From the NCBI GenBank assembly GCA_900404475.1, contig OUQQ01000082.1:1-64000 (forward strand): a stretch of 64,000 nt of DNA, read 5' to 3'. The notes under the pieces were generated by a model. That model was not told the origin of the DNA, ran no database searches, and saw nothing but the letters and a program-made list of their open reading frames with translations. Of this stretch, positions 23,177 through 36,200 are shown in pieces. Origin of the DNA: Spongospora subterranea (lineage: Eukaryota > Endomyxa > Phytomyxea > Plasmodiophorida > Plasmodiophoridae). Position 1 is the first letter of the stretch; every line of letters starts with the position of its first letter. The translations under genes and the position numbers were made by a program.

Positions 23177-26100
23177 CTGGTTGTTTTGGCGAATTTCCCC
23201 ACAATGCCTAATGAGAACCGGCGTTATTCCCCCACGAAAACGGCGCCACGAGACGCAAAACCAACTCGCAGAATCTATGTGTGGGTTGTAAGGTGTGGTG
23301 GCATAGTGTGCAATCGGTCATCTACAAAGGATCAATGATGGATGTGGCAAATAGGGCAGTCAATATTTGAAATATCCAGTCAGCAGGTGGACTTGGACGA
23401 GATTTCCACGAACGGATGACACGCGACTCCTCGGGCACAGGTCGTCAGTGGACGGTTATGATCGGATGGGATTGGATGTCCTCGATATATCGTATGTCGA
23501 GGGTTAACCTGTTAACCCATTGGATATCAACGAGCACCCTTTCGGGAATCGCAATCATCGAGATCGTTCCAAATTGATGGGTATTTTAAAGCGATATTCC
23601 CAGATGTTGAAATTATGGCAACATTTCACAGAAATCTATGTGTTTCACTTTCTGTCTCGTGGCGATTAAGTAAAAGTGGTAGACTGTTACGATAACCCCC
23701 ATCAAAATATCGACAAAGGCCTACAAATGACGCAATGAGCATGATAATCGATCCGAACATACATCACAAAACAGTGTCGCCAAAGGATTGTGACATCATC
23801 CTGAACTTCGGGACTAGGCAAGACGGGATCCTACAGCAACAGAGTGAGGTCGACTTTAGGAAACCGGAGGAACATGACGAAAGGCAGGATCCTCAGGAAA
23901 AATGACAGTGAAACTCACCGCAATTACATTAATATACGATTCTGTTGATGTATTGAAAACTGGTTCTGGACGACATTCCAAACCCTTAAAATATTGACTC
24001 TCTATTGAAGCACGAGAATGCTGCTTTAGGTGTACACTACAAAACAACGCCCAAAAGGTTAACCGAATCTGGGTCCAACACGTTTTCTGCTATAGCAATA
24101 TGCCTTAAACAATAACCATTGCCTATCTGTATCATCGGTTTCGACAAGCGGTTTAATGAGGACCAACGTATTGGCTTCTACTTTTGCAAACGTCTAGCAA
24201 TTTCGATGATGCTGAATCTGCTTACTATAGCATAATGGGGAGCAAACCCAAGCCATTCCTGGCTACTTTCCTGTCCCAGTGGCACAACCAGCATTTGTAC
24301 CAACTACCTGTAGCTCGAAAGATTGAGACTGGTGCTGAGATTGTGGATGTTATTGGGGACTTTATATTCCGGGTCAGAAATCCGTTTTATTAGCACTTGA
24401 TCTCTGGCTTTAACGCTAATTTAGTGGCCTTTAATCTCTTCACATAGAAAAGCCGAAGAATGTCTAATGTCTATTCAGTTTTGTGTCATATGATCTCTTG
24501 ACTTCACAATAGACGATATTGTAGTTGATCACAGACCCAACTGCCATAATAACAGATCAGACCAGACAAACCAGAAGACTGGAACAACTATTTTTATCAC
24601 CACCATAGACTTAAATAATTGCCATCTACAGTACCCAACATATCGGGACTTCTGCCCCAACAATGATTATCACTGAGATTGATTTCGACGTAGTTCGTCG
24701 GTGCGACGACATGACGAAATTGAAATTGATGGCTAATTTACTGAAGAGTGAACAATATCATCATGATCTATTAACCTGTGTTAGATCAAAGATGAATGAG
24801 ATATCTCTTGGAGCTATACAACATTTAGGGGATATTCAGATTTGGCGACACCAACAACAGGAGAGGAGCGGAACTCAATGTACCAATGGGCAACGGATAG
24901 GAATGCCCTGGACCAATCGTATGGGGGATAAACTTATTGGAATCCGATATAAATTGCTCGCTCATTTCTCGTTCGTTTTGTAGAATTAAACTGGATGATC
25001 CCGTTGGTTCATCGACAACAACTGAAATCCGATTGAAATCTGAAAAAGGGAGTCGTCCAATATATATCTGATATCCCTGATAACAAAGGTTGTAGAGCAA
25101 TAATTACAAACTACGTCCCTCGTCGAAGACCAGTCAAGATATTGTTATCCAGGGCTGCCAAGTTGATGGCGACATGGATTTTCGAGGAATCTTTGGGATT
25201 CTGCCTTGACAATAACCATGCCGATAATGAGGCGGCAATTGCTGCAATATTCAGGGGTCGCCCATGCAGTTGAAATGCGATTCCGGCCGGTGAGTTGGCG
25301 ATGACGCTCAATCCCATCTGCCTTAGCCAACCCTTCTGACAAGAACTTGACATGATTTTTCAGTTATCGCGATATAATCTCCCTCTGTGCAAGGTTGGTT
25401 CAAACATTAACAATCACATGACTGTTTTCCTAATGTCATCTTGTTACAGATTCGCGAAATTCTCGAAGGCTCTCATCCTGGCCGAACATATTCCACCGGG
25501 TTATTGTCTAGAACGATACGACGCGGAACAGAGATGCATTTTGGATCCGATCCGGATTGTATGACAAAATTTATGGAAGCAGGCTATGCAATCCGTAAAA
25601 ACGGCGGTGCATTCCGTTTTAGCATGGACATGTCACAACGCATTTCGACATTATACATTCAGGTACGCTACCTTTCTTTCTTCCAAGGAATTCTTATTCG
25701 GGTTGCTCGGCCATCGTAGACTTTGCAAATGGTATCATATGCTCAGTTTGTCACTGTGGTTTGTTTCTTGATTATAATGTTGAGCATTGTATTCTCGCTC
25801 TAAGGCACCAGTGCATTGCGTATTGCATAAACGGGTTTTACTACATCAATGTATGTATTAGGGGTTTTCGGTCATGTTGAAGCATTAAAATGGCATCTGG
25901 AGCTTCCAGCACGATGATTGTTGATTGGACTTGCACCAGCCTTGATACAGGCCGAACATTTACCCTTGCGCCGAACTAACGCTGATCTATTCAAAGTCAA
26001 TTGCTTAAAAGAAGGACAACTTAGCTTGTTAACAGTTCAATACCTATCAACATCGTCTGCACTCGTGCCTCTTTTCCTGGGTGGCAGTACCGGAACATCG

Positions 26101-26861
26101 ATAAGAGACTCGATTTGAGTGTTATTATTTTCAATCAAGGCCGGACTCCCCATCTCCGTGTAGGCTATTTCGAAATGAGATTAGATTCATTGTCAATAGC
26201 TTGTACGTGTGCTCATTGTTGATGGCATGTGGTTCGACCGTCTTCCCAAGATTGTTGATTTTGTTGTATCGAACATCTGCTTTAGCTGGGTATATAAGTA
26301 GTGTTTTGATATATTACCGTCATGTCCAAGTGAGTTTGAGCAGGATTTGGAAAAAAAGGCCGCGCGCATTCTTTTTACACTTCAGTTTGGTAAAATTCCG
26401 CACCGCGTCGGCGTGTATCCCATGGTGTATTCTCTCAAATGTCGCCTCTGAGGCTCCTAGCGACGATGAGATTGAGCAATATTTGATGATGTTGATGGCG
26501 CTTGATGAGTTAGATCATCAACAGGGAACGTTTGGACCGAACTCCTTCTCATGGTGGGCACACACTCGTTTGATGCAAGATTACTTTGAGTGCGCACAGT
26601 GTTGGATCATTTTGGATCTTTGGATCAATTTGGATCCAAATTGATTCCTCCCGTGTCGATAGATTTGTAGATCTCGCCAATATCTACAGAAATATGTTTC
26701 GATATATTTCTACCTCTGTTGGTCTACTCTGCATTAAAATTGGCAGTTTTTCCGCGGGCAAATTGTCGGGTTAAGTTGTCCGGGACCGCAAAATCAAGGG
26801 TTTGTCCAACTTTGAGACCCCATATTCATCAACAAATCGGACCCAGACGCTCCTTAACACG
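23177..26861. other. Gene-poor region of 3.7 kb without a supported gene
   Basis: Frames of 60 to 147 codons occur on both strands but none carries a motif I recognise. The most protein-like are 24663-24983 (+; TKLKLMANLLKSEQYHHDLL), 25441-25719 (+; REILEGSHPGRTYSTGLL, faintly like MULE transposase N-termini) and 25111-25353 (-). They cannot be joined with consistent splice phases. Decayed transposon DNA is likely. Near 26615-26645 there is a short palindrome around TTTGGATCCAAA. Confidence 0.4.
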
Positions 26862-28467
26862 ATGTCGGCCACCGCCATTCCTAGCTCAGCACCTCGCGTA
26901 ATCAGCCAGGCCGCATCATATGGGGGTGTGGTCATCAAGTATGAGCATGAATCCACGAGTACAGGTTGCACGATGCGGCTGAACGTGTTCCTGCCACATC
27001 ACCAGGACGAGGATTTATCTGCCCGTTGGCCGTCGCTCTACTGCCTAGCTGGCCTGACGTGCACTGAAGACAATTTTATGATGAAATCAGGGGCCATTCA
27101 ATACGCCGCCAAACATGGTGATTATTTCATGTATGCTCAACGATAGTTTGTAATGCATTATAGGAATCGCTTTGATTTGTCCCGATACCAGCCCACGCGG
27201 CCTTCAATTACCGGGCGAATCCGACGTTTGGTCGCTGGGCGAATCAGCCGGTTTTTACGTCGATGCTGTGAAGGTTTACAGTGATTGAGTTCACTCGATG
27301 TTATCAGAACATTCATTTTTTTTCAATGATTTAGGAGCCCTGGTCAGAAGGTTATCGAATGTATTCCTACGTCACTGACGAACTCCCAAAGTTATTGGAG
27401 GCGCACTTGCCCTTAAAACCTAATTGTCGCTCCGGTAAGCCACATTGATATCTGCAAAGCCGCATTGGACCATCGTCAACACATCATCTCCGATTCTATG
27501 AAGTCTCTTCATCAACATTTTCCAGTCAACACGGTTCTTTTGGCTTCTTCGTTCCCTGATTTCGTCATTTGTTTTTAATCGACATGCTCTCGCATCTGAA
27601 ATGTCGTTCCTTCTAGTGACCGGTCATTCAATGGGAGGTCATGGCGCCCTAATTTGTTTTCTCAAAAATCCGTCAGCATATCGTGTATGTAGAAAGAATA
27701 ATCAATTGTATCTGGTTTTTGGTCTCAACGTCAGCTAACAGTCTGTTTCGGCTTTTGCCCCGATCTCGCATCCATCTGCATCCCCATGGGGAATTGACGC
27801 ATTTTCAGCGTATCTTGGAGATGATAAAACTCTCTGGGCTCAGTACGATGCCACGGAACTCGTTAGCAAACTGCAAACAAAGGCCTGCATCCTCATTGAC
27901 GAGGTACGGATTTTCAACTTTGAAGCAGTTGATGTTTTCCAAAATTTCTCACTCAGCATACTCGTGGGTTTAGAGCTGATTTAAGCTTTTTCAAATTAAA
28001 GGAAATGCAGATTGCTTCCGCAATCTTTCCCAGTTGTTTCGAATTTATCGAAAGTATCTGATTGTACTTCTCGATGTTGTTTTTTTAGTTATATCTGGTG
28101 TTGACATTATCTGTTATCAGGGGCTAGATGACCCATGGGCCCACAAAGGGCAACTGTTGCTGAGCGATTTTGAGGCGGCCGCAACACGAGCTGGTGTCGA
28201 TACAAATATTCGCCGTCATCCGCGTTATGAACATGGGTTTGTTATTTGCAATGTTCCCTTATCCTTCGGTCACCTTCAACCATTTTAGGTTTTTTCTTAT
28301 CAGCGCACTCTTCAGTTTTTTTTTGGGTTGCAAGTTGTGATTTACATCATTTTCTCCACAAAGTTTCAAAGTGATTCATTATATCTCTTGTTGTTATCAG
28401 GTACTATTTCATCTCAACTTTCATCGCCGATCATATAGCCTATCATGCCAAATTCTTGCATGACTGA
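26862..28467 (+). CDS. S-formylglutathione hydrolase (esterase D)
   Basis: Hydrolyses S-formylglutathione to formate and glutathione in cytosolic formaldehyde detoxification. Seven exons: 26862-27117, 27164-27273, 27335-27434, 27617-27684, 27742-27903, 28121-28236 and 28401-28467, totalling 879 nt (292 aa; human ESD 282). All junctions are GT-AG. Family signatures in order: YCLAGLTCTEDNF, ICPDTSPRG, GESAGFYVDA, the nucleophile Ser in TGHSMGGHGAL, SVSAFAPI, PWGIDAFSAYLG, Asp in the LIDEGLDDPW segment, and His in YEHGYYFISTFI. The catalytic Ser-Asp-His triad is complete. The start is the ATG closest to the usual N-terminus; no formaldehyde dehydrogenase gene is nearby. Confidence 0.95.
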
Positions 28468-29146
28468 GACTTTTGCTTAACTTTGAGGTTGTCCTTTCGG
28501 GTAGTGTCACTCAGTAAACTCCTTTTTGTTGTACGATATTCCATTTGCCTCACAAGAGTATTCGGACCAATAAATTCGCAACATCGGATCAGTTAAGCGT
28601 ACGATTTTGTTCGAACACAAGGTATTGCTTGTCGACTACTCGAGCAGCCGAATCATCCCTAGCCTGATGGCTTCATACGGCAACGGCAATGACAATAATC
28701 CTTAGTGTGTTGTGGATCACATAGGTTGCTTGTCGATGCAACAGGCGTCACCTCGTATTGTATTTTTTCATGCTATTGTAGCAATGATAAAATCGACTTG
28801 CGATTAGTATATTTTTTTTCAGTAATGTGTATGACAATGGTTGGCCGCGTGATCAAGAGTTCCGCGGAAAGGAGTTGGGGATTGGCACTACAATCAACAA
28901 AGCGATCCCAGGGTTTTGATGGCGCGCACGTCGTCCACTCCAAACTCGCATGTCCGTATTTCAGGGCACCGTGTGCACAATGCCACTCCAGTGTATGTCT
29001 GCCAGGTTTGGCGCCAGAAAATTTCGCCAGTCAAACGAGGTTGCTGAGTGAGAGTTGGGCGGCGCTACCAAACAGGCTATTGGTTTCCGCTACAGTTCCG
29101 GCAAAGAATCGACTTGGGTGCTCACGGCGCCTACTTATCAAGGATC
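28468..29146. other. Intergenic region upstream of EB1
   Basis: A 209-codon plus-strand frame (28705-29334) runs through here and into the first EB1 exon in a different frame. Because the EB1 reading is certain, that frame is at least partly a shadow. The stretch 28850-29100 is relatively GC-rich and could hold a leader exon, but I cannot support one. Confidence 0.4.
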
Positions 29147-30091
29147 ATGTCGGAAGCAATTGGAATCATGAACGAGGCGTATTTTGTCGGGCGCCACGAA
29201 CTAATCGACTGGGTAAATACGTTGTTGAAGCTGAACATTCAAAAGGTAGAGGAGTGCTGTACTGGCGCCATTCACTGCCAGATATTCGACGTCCTTTATC
29301 CGGGCAAAGTCAATATGGGAAAAGTCAATTATGAAGCCAAACACGAGTACGAATATGTTAAGGTAGCCTACTGAGTGGGGTTTTATCGAGAATCTGTTGT
29401 TTTTCTTACCCTTCCTATCTGCATTTTTATTTCTCAGCATCTCGCTTTCTGACACTGTTTGTAGAACTTCAAATTGCTTCAGGATCTTTTTGGACGAGTC
29501 GATATTCATCACTACGTTCCTGTAGATCGAATCATCAAAGGCAAATACCAGGATAATCTCGAATTGTTGCAATGGGTCTACGAGTTTTTCAACCGCAATT
29601 ATAATGGTCTCGAGTACGATCCAGTTAAACGTCGTGCCAAATCGAAAGGCGGTTCCTCAGCTGGTGCTGGTGCTGCTAAGCGCCCAACCTCCAACGCTAT
29701 GGCCACGAAATTTTCATCATCGCTGTAATGGGATTAATATTTTGTTATACTAGGTTTGAACCGGTTTTGCTTCAGGAAAACTGGAGCGAAACGGATTGTC
29801 GGCAAAGAAAACACGCAGATTCCAACGCAAGAAGGGTCGGCACTCACTAAGAATATGCCAGCGCGTGAGGACGCAGCTTTAGGTAAAGCGAAGAAAGAAA
29901 TTGCCGAGCTAGCCATCGTACTCAAGGAGCTCGAGAAGGAGCGGGACTGGTATTTTAGCAAGATATTAGAAGTGGAGAAGCTGTGTAAGAATGCTCCCGA
30001 ATCTCCCATTCTCCAGTCCATACTTGATGTCCTATATGCGACCGATGGCGACCAACCGGTCGCCGCCATTAGCGGAGAAATTAGCGTCTGA
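29147..30091 (+). CDS. EB1 (MAPRE/BIM1/mal3 family): EB1 / Bim1 microtubule plus-end binding protein
   Basis: Tracks growing microtubule plus ends and recruits other tip proteins. Exons 29147-29362, 29465-29724 and 29776-30091 give 792 nt (263 aa; human EB1 268). The N-terminal CH domain reads ELIDWVNTLLKLNIQKVE, GAIHCQIFD, KVNYEAKHEYEYVKNFK and KGKYQDNLELLQW. A Ser/Ala/Lys linker follows, then the EBH coiled coil and four-helix region (LKELEKERDWYFSKILEVE, ILDVLYATD). The C-terminus is ISGEISV rather than the EEY tail of animal EB1, so CAP-Gly partners would not be bound in the usual way; yeasts also differ here. The gene converges on the Furry gene with 167 nt between stops. Confidence 0.96.
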
Positions 30092-30258
30092 TTATTTTTA
30101 TATTTTATTGTATCATCACTCTTTGATTGACAACCAGATAAACAAGTATACACAACGTGGAATTATTAATCCATCGTTCTTTAGAATAGTCTAAGTTACA
30201 AATCGTCAAATATCGGCAACAAATTCTCAAATTATAGATCACATTTAGATTTAGCTTT

Positions 30259-33200
30259 CTACCATCTGAGCTCTCTTCTTGTTCTGTTCGAGCCGTTACC
30301 GGCTGCGTATTGATGGTCGGGCGTAGTTCCGAAAGCCTTCGTTCCTGCCGGCATCGGTGGAGTCCGCGATGGTCGGCCAAAGACATTACGACGTGCGCGT
30401 GTTGCCAAGTCATCAGATCGGACAGAGGCCGGCGACTCTAAGCGAATATCGCGAATCGATGTGTTCCTACCAATGATGGCGCTTACTGGACCCCAGCTTT
30501 GCGTGCTTTCTAGGTCAATCGATGACCTCGTTGTTTCCATGTTCATGATCGTCATTGAGGGTGCAGATGGCATATGGATCGACGATCGGCGTCGTAAAAA
30601 TCCAAAACTATCCCCGTTCCGCACGTTCCAATCCGATGGCCGGGGAGTAACCTCATTGGAACTGGGCTGTTCGCTTTGCTCGCTGAGCTGTCTATATAAA
30701 GCCGGATAAAGCAATGATGGAGCGCGCGCCAATCGAGGTGATTGAATGGCCTCTTTTGTTCTCGGTGAAACCTGTTCCGATACTTTATCCATGTCTCTCC
30801 ATCGATTTGATACAAGAGATAATCGCCGAGAATGTGTCGAATAGACGTGACGTCGGCGGCGAGCCCAGTCTCCGCTCCATGTCAGGCTTTGATGCTCGTC
30901 GTCATCTTCGGCTGGAATACGAGGGAATTCTTCCTCATCAATATGTAATCTCGGAGGGGATACAGGGTGAGGAGGGGGCGCATGTGTAGGGGAAGTAGCA
31001 GGGCATGGATTCGGTGGAGGACCTGGAGAAGCAGCAGGAGTGGTTACATGCGATTGGGCAGTAGGATCAGTTTCTGGAGAGGAAGAAATCTGATGCTGTG
31101 GCCAGTTCAGGCATGTCCCCATTCCGCAAGTATGCTGTAGTACAGCGCACATCACGTTCATAACTTCATGTCGCTGGGTGCTGTTGTGAAGTGCCATGAT
31201 GGCGTCAAATATTGGGCGGCCTTCGTTGCGTAAAGCAGTTACACCCCAATTGAGATGGCGGAATAGAGCGCCAAGAATAATCAAGATGTTTTTTTGATGC
31301 TCGGATGATCCCTCGTTCAACATTGACACCAGCGTTTGGAACGCCTTAAAATCGCCAAAACGTCCCATCCAAACTGAAAGACACGGTGCAATCGCATCGG
31401 CAAATTTGATTGCAGAACTGAAATCACGTCGCTCGTACAGCGATAATACTCTAGCCATGACCTGATCATCCAGATGCGTTTCGCAGAGACGGCGTAAATT
31501 TCTTGTGGCTGCCGCCACGGGAGCAGGAATAGTTGAGTCTGCGGCATGTTCGCACAGCCACGGCAGAAGACCGACGAAATTCATAAGAAATCGCGATTCG
31601 TTTGGATCAACAAACGTCGAGAACCGTGATAATGTGAGTTTCGTAAGAAGAATGTACGCTGGTTGACGAGTGACCAAGGTGGAAAGACCGCGCAGCACGT
31701 TTGGTTGCAGGCCATGGAACGGACGTTTGCGTAATCCCATGATGTGGGTACGAGCTGCTTGATCGTCAACTGGTATTTTCTCCAGAATTTGAATTATTAG
31801 AGTCGCCGCATGAACGAATACATGAGCGGTAGCCTGACTGTGACTAATGAGATCCATACATCGCCAAAGCAGTTGCGGAAAATCGGCGAGGTTGCCACCG
31901 GTGGGTACCACCGGTAGACGATCGATGATAATAACTAGAGTGGCCAACACTTCACTTGTTATGGATGCATGCGCTTTGGAAGATGCCAGACTCGGCTCCA
32001 ACTGATGTACTATTGCTGGGAGCTGATCAACGGCTACGCGTTCTGCCAAAATACGAAAGATTTGATGCGATCGGCATGCTATAAATGGTGATCGGTTCGT
32101 AAAACGGAGTGCCCATTGCAGAGCGTAGCGAACCCATTTCGCGGACATCAACCCAGTCCCAGCGAAATCACACACCTTGATTAGGGAATCGACAACAATG
32201 GCTATCTCGTCCGTACTTTTCGTCACTAAATTCGAGTCGGATATCATTTCACGATGCCATAAAGGCTGCCCATCTCCAGACATCAAATGGTCCTACACAT
32301 TTGTTTAGAACAACAGCACATTAGCATTAACTTTTCTACCATGAGCTGTCGAGCCTCATTGCGCCTTGCAACGAGTTGACGATGACGATTCTGATCAGTA
32401 GTGGTGTTATCAGAATCGTCGATCCCGCGAAACGCTAAGGCGTGCAACAGATTCAAGAGCAAAAACTTGCAAGTCTCACGGATATCGAATATTCTATGAT
32501 CAAGCCCGAGCAAAGCCGCATGCATCATCAAAATTATGTAATCGTCCAACTGTTCAAGATTCTTTGCTTCTAGTTCATAAGCGACTTCAACCAGAAGCAT
32601 TAACGCAATGTGCGAGGTTGATGGCCGGCGTTCAATCGACGAGTTACCCAGGTTACCCTTCGTGGATAATACTGGACGACGCCTGCGAACTGGCGACATT
32701 CCTGATTCGGAAGGCGGATAAAGGCCTGGCGACTTGAATAAATGACCCTTAACGGCAAATTCTTCACCGGATCGATCTAATCTATGAAGCCGTTCCTCTA
32801 ACTTTGAGATTGGTTTCCAGGCAGAGCTAGGCGATTCGACAGGCATCTCACCCAAAATCGGGTCACTTTCTTGTTCGATTTCTCCGACCAGTTCCTGGAT
32901 CACTTCTTTGATTGCAACGCTGCTGAGATACAGCGTAATGCGTTTTGCAGTTTCGAATATGATTAAAGCATCCTGGCCCGGCTGCTCGACTTCGCACAAA
33001 CAACATTTCACCAAAATAAATTTTAGCGTGCAACGGATGTTGCTATGGCCTGGCTGCGCAGCAGCCAACTCGCGCCATATTCGCTGCAGCTCGAACTCGA
33101 ACCTAGCGCCATGTTCGACAGTCACGCGGAACACTGAATTCGCCAAAACGATTTAATAGTTGAAACGAATTGAAACAAACTGGATTCTTACAAAGTTCTA

Positions 33201-36200
33201 ACATTTGGGAACCGACTTTTCTGTTTAAATCGATGTCTTTAATCCAACATTCGCAGTAGCGTAGCATGATGATTTGGTCATAAGAAGGAACTGACGGCAA
33301 GTATTTCCAAAGGGTGGATATGAAGTCGTCTGCACAATCCTTGTATTCACGAGCAAAACGAGCAGAGAGCATCAACTGCGTCTGTAAATATGTGTCCGGT
33401 AGGCGACTCGTTATAACCATGTGAGGAGCCTGGTTCCCATGGTATATACCAGGGCGCTATACACAAAAAACACTATTATATTGCAATTGTCCGATTACAG
33501 TTGGGAGCAAAAAAAGTTTGTTCAGTTTTCGTTAAAAAATCCGTTATCAACCTGTCTTTTAATACAGAGCAGAAATATTCACCCATACGCACGAAAAGCG
33601 TTTCAAACATAAAAACACCAAGAGTAGTAACCTTCTCCGCTAAAACTGGGATCATGTCCATGGCCATGGATCTGACTGTAAATGACCGATCGCCAAGTTT
33701 ATAAACAATTAGATGAAGCAGCTCTGCCAGCGCCACTTTTGGACGATGGTCACTCATCCAGAACTCCCCAAACACAAGGAAATATCGCCTGGACAGTGGG
33801 CCTTCAGCGTAACATTGTGACAGATAGTAATCAATGATGGCCGGCGAAATATTCGACGTTAGCAAGTTGTTCAAGGCAAGAGAACCGATATCTCGAACTC
33901 CTGGCCTACGACATAACGTGACTTCGTTTAGATCAAAATCGTTCACAAAAAAGACAGATTTGCATGCAGAAAGTAAACCTTACAAGTTCCACGTAGACAA
34001 GCATTAGGAAAGCAAAAGTATGAAAATATGGAACATGTCCAAAGATGCACTGACAACAATGCCCGAAATGGAATCAGTTATTGCAGTACATACTTGGCAC
34101 TTTGCAGAATGCTGTGAATCCATGGGAAAATCGTGGAATCCGGAACGACGCCTGACGGGTCTAGATACGGTCCTAGAACCAACGCTGACATGGCCGCCAT
34201 AACCGCCATCTCGTGCGGGGGAACTCCATCGATAGCCAGTGGGCCACCCCCACCTGGGCGAATCCGCCCTGAGCGCACCTGACGTGGAGATCTAGTCGTC
34301 CCGCTGCGTCGCCAGCGGAGGAGGACGCTAAACACGTGGGATCGAAGCCCTTGATCCAACGGAGATGAACATGGCTCAGCGAACGCCTCTTTGCAGAGTC
34401 GGTCAACGACTACTGAAAAATGGTGCTTGAATTCGACGTTGTTTGAGTCTTTTTCCAAAAACGAGCATGTTTTTTGAATAAACGCAATCAGCCGCATTCT
34501 GATGTGTTCGTTGTCCCGCAGGAATGAAGAACGAAGCCCTTCACATATTAGTCGATGAATGTGTCCGATGCGAACACGTAAGACTTCGGGTTCGTGAAGT
34601 TCTGCCTGGACTGGAATGGCGGTGAGAACAGCACCGATTGCAACAGAGGAAACATTTCCCAATGCAGTAACGGCGATGCAAATATGAGGACCATCAGGCC
34701 CGCCCCCTTGAACAACTCCTGCACATCGGGCAATGATTGCCTCTGCTTGTCTTGCTTGAGGGTGATGAACGGCAACCGAGGATGCAATCAGTGCTAGCAC
34801 CCCAATATTACGGTAATGATAATATAGAGGAAAGGCTAATTTCAGATCGCGATCTGAGAGAAATGTTGCCAGACGTGACGCTGCTTCTGCAAACACGGCT
34901 TGTAACGTTTCCGTTAAGCCCCCAGTTCCGTGAACAAGCCTCTGCATCATCTCAGCGTAGCAAATAGTCCACCGATCCTCGTTAACGATGCCTGTTTGAC
35001 ATGTTCCAGCATGCACAAATCGAACAGCTGACGTTTTCTGACAAAGTGCCACAACCAGATGGCGATCTGCAGCCTCAGTCTCCCAGTTAGCGTCCCAAAC
35101 TCGATTACAAGCAGCAACACAGCATTCCATCAAATCTGGTACAGTGTGCTTTTCGAAGGCTCCAATAATCACGTCCTCATTAGCTTCAATCAGGTCTAAA
35201 ACTAGTCCACGGCGGCTACGTGGGGACGAATTCTGTTCAGGATGCGGAATATCCCCGGGATCACCTTCGGCAACTGGTGGGATTGCAGGAGTGTCTTCGG
35301 CTCCGCCGAGGTTTGCATGACAGCGCACCGAGTCCAAAATATGGAAGCACAGGATTCGTGTTCGGGGACATAAGCTGGTAAGCCAAAATAAGGCGGATGC
35401 TTGAACGTTGGCGATGCAAGAAGACGAAAGACCATAAGGGGACGTCCCAGAAATTGAATTACTAGTCCGACTCCTCAAATGCGTTTCCAAAACTCTGAAT
35501 AAAACAGAGAGCAAATGTAAAGCGACATCGCCGTATATGACTGGAATGTGACAAAGAAGATATTCGGCGAAATGCGAAAGAAAACGGCAAACCATCTCGG
35601 GTTGGTCGTATTCGATGCTCTCGATAGCAAAACCAGCCGCGACTCTAATCCCCTCATTCTGATGAATCGAAGCTCTACAAATTATTCGCAATAGTTCACC
35701 TTCTGGAATTGCTTGAGTCCAAATAAAGGGCAGCGCCGAGAGCGCAAACCTGCGATTTCTTACTAAACTTGTATTTCAGAATCACTCATTCTTACCTGTA
35801 AATGACCGTTGGCAAATGCACAGATTCGGTGAGAGCCTCTGCAGCGCTATTATTTGAAAATATGCAAGTAACGTCGGTTAGTACGACCGGTTTAGCGTAT
35901 GGCGTAGTCAAAAGTGTCATTCCAACATTGTCATCGCATTGCCTCAAAATTTTTCCAAGAAGGCCACTGAGCTGGTGCGAATACGGTCCAAGATCGGCGC
36001 TATGGAACGGTTGTAAGACGCAAAGACGGTCAGTAATCGTCTCCAGCATTGTTGCCACCGAGGGACCGTAATGAGTCCGGAAGCCTGGCGGGAGATTTAA
36101 ACGTGCAACAGAGCTCGTAAATAAACGTGTCCTGCGTTCACCCCGATTCAGAATCGCTATCAATGCTCGCAACGACAGCTGAACATGTTCGTTGAATACG

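Noticed and set aside
24825..25353. Two-exon minus-strand gene from frames 25111-25353 and 24825-25100
   Set aside because: The only good GT-AG pair (25077-25130) gives the wrong phase for the second frame, and no domain is recognised.
25441..26650. MULE transposase
   Set aside because: One short stretch faintly resembles MULE N-termini, but no DDE core, zinc finger or terminal inverted repeat was found.
28705..29334. 209-codon plus-strand frame upstream of and over EB1
   Set aside because: It overlaps the first EB1 exon in another frame and has no recognisable domain; EB1 is unambiguous.
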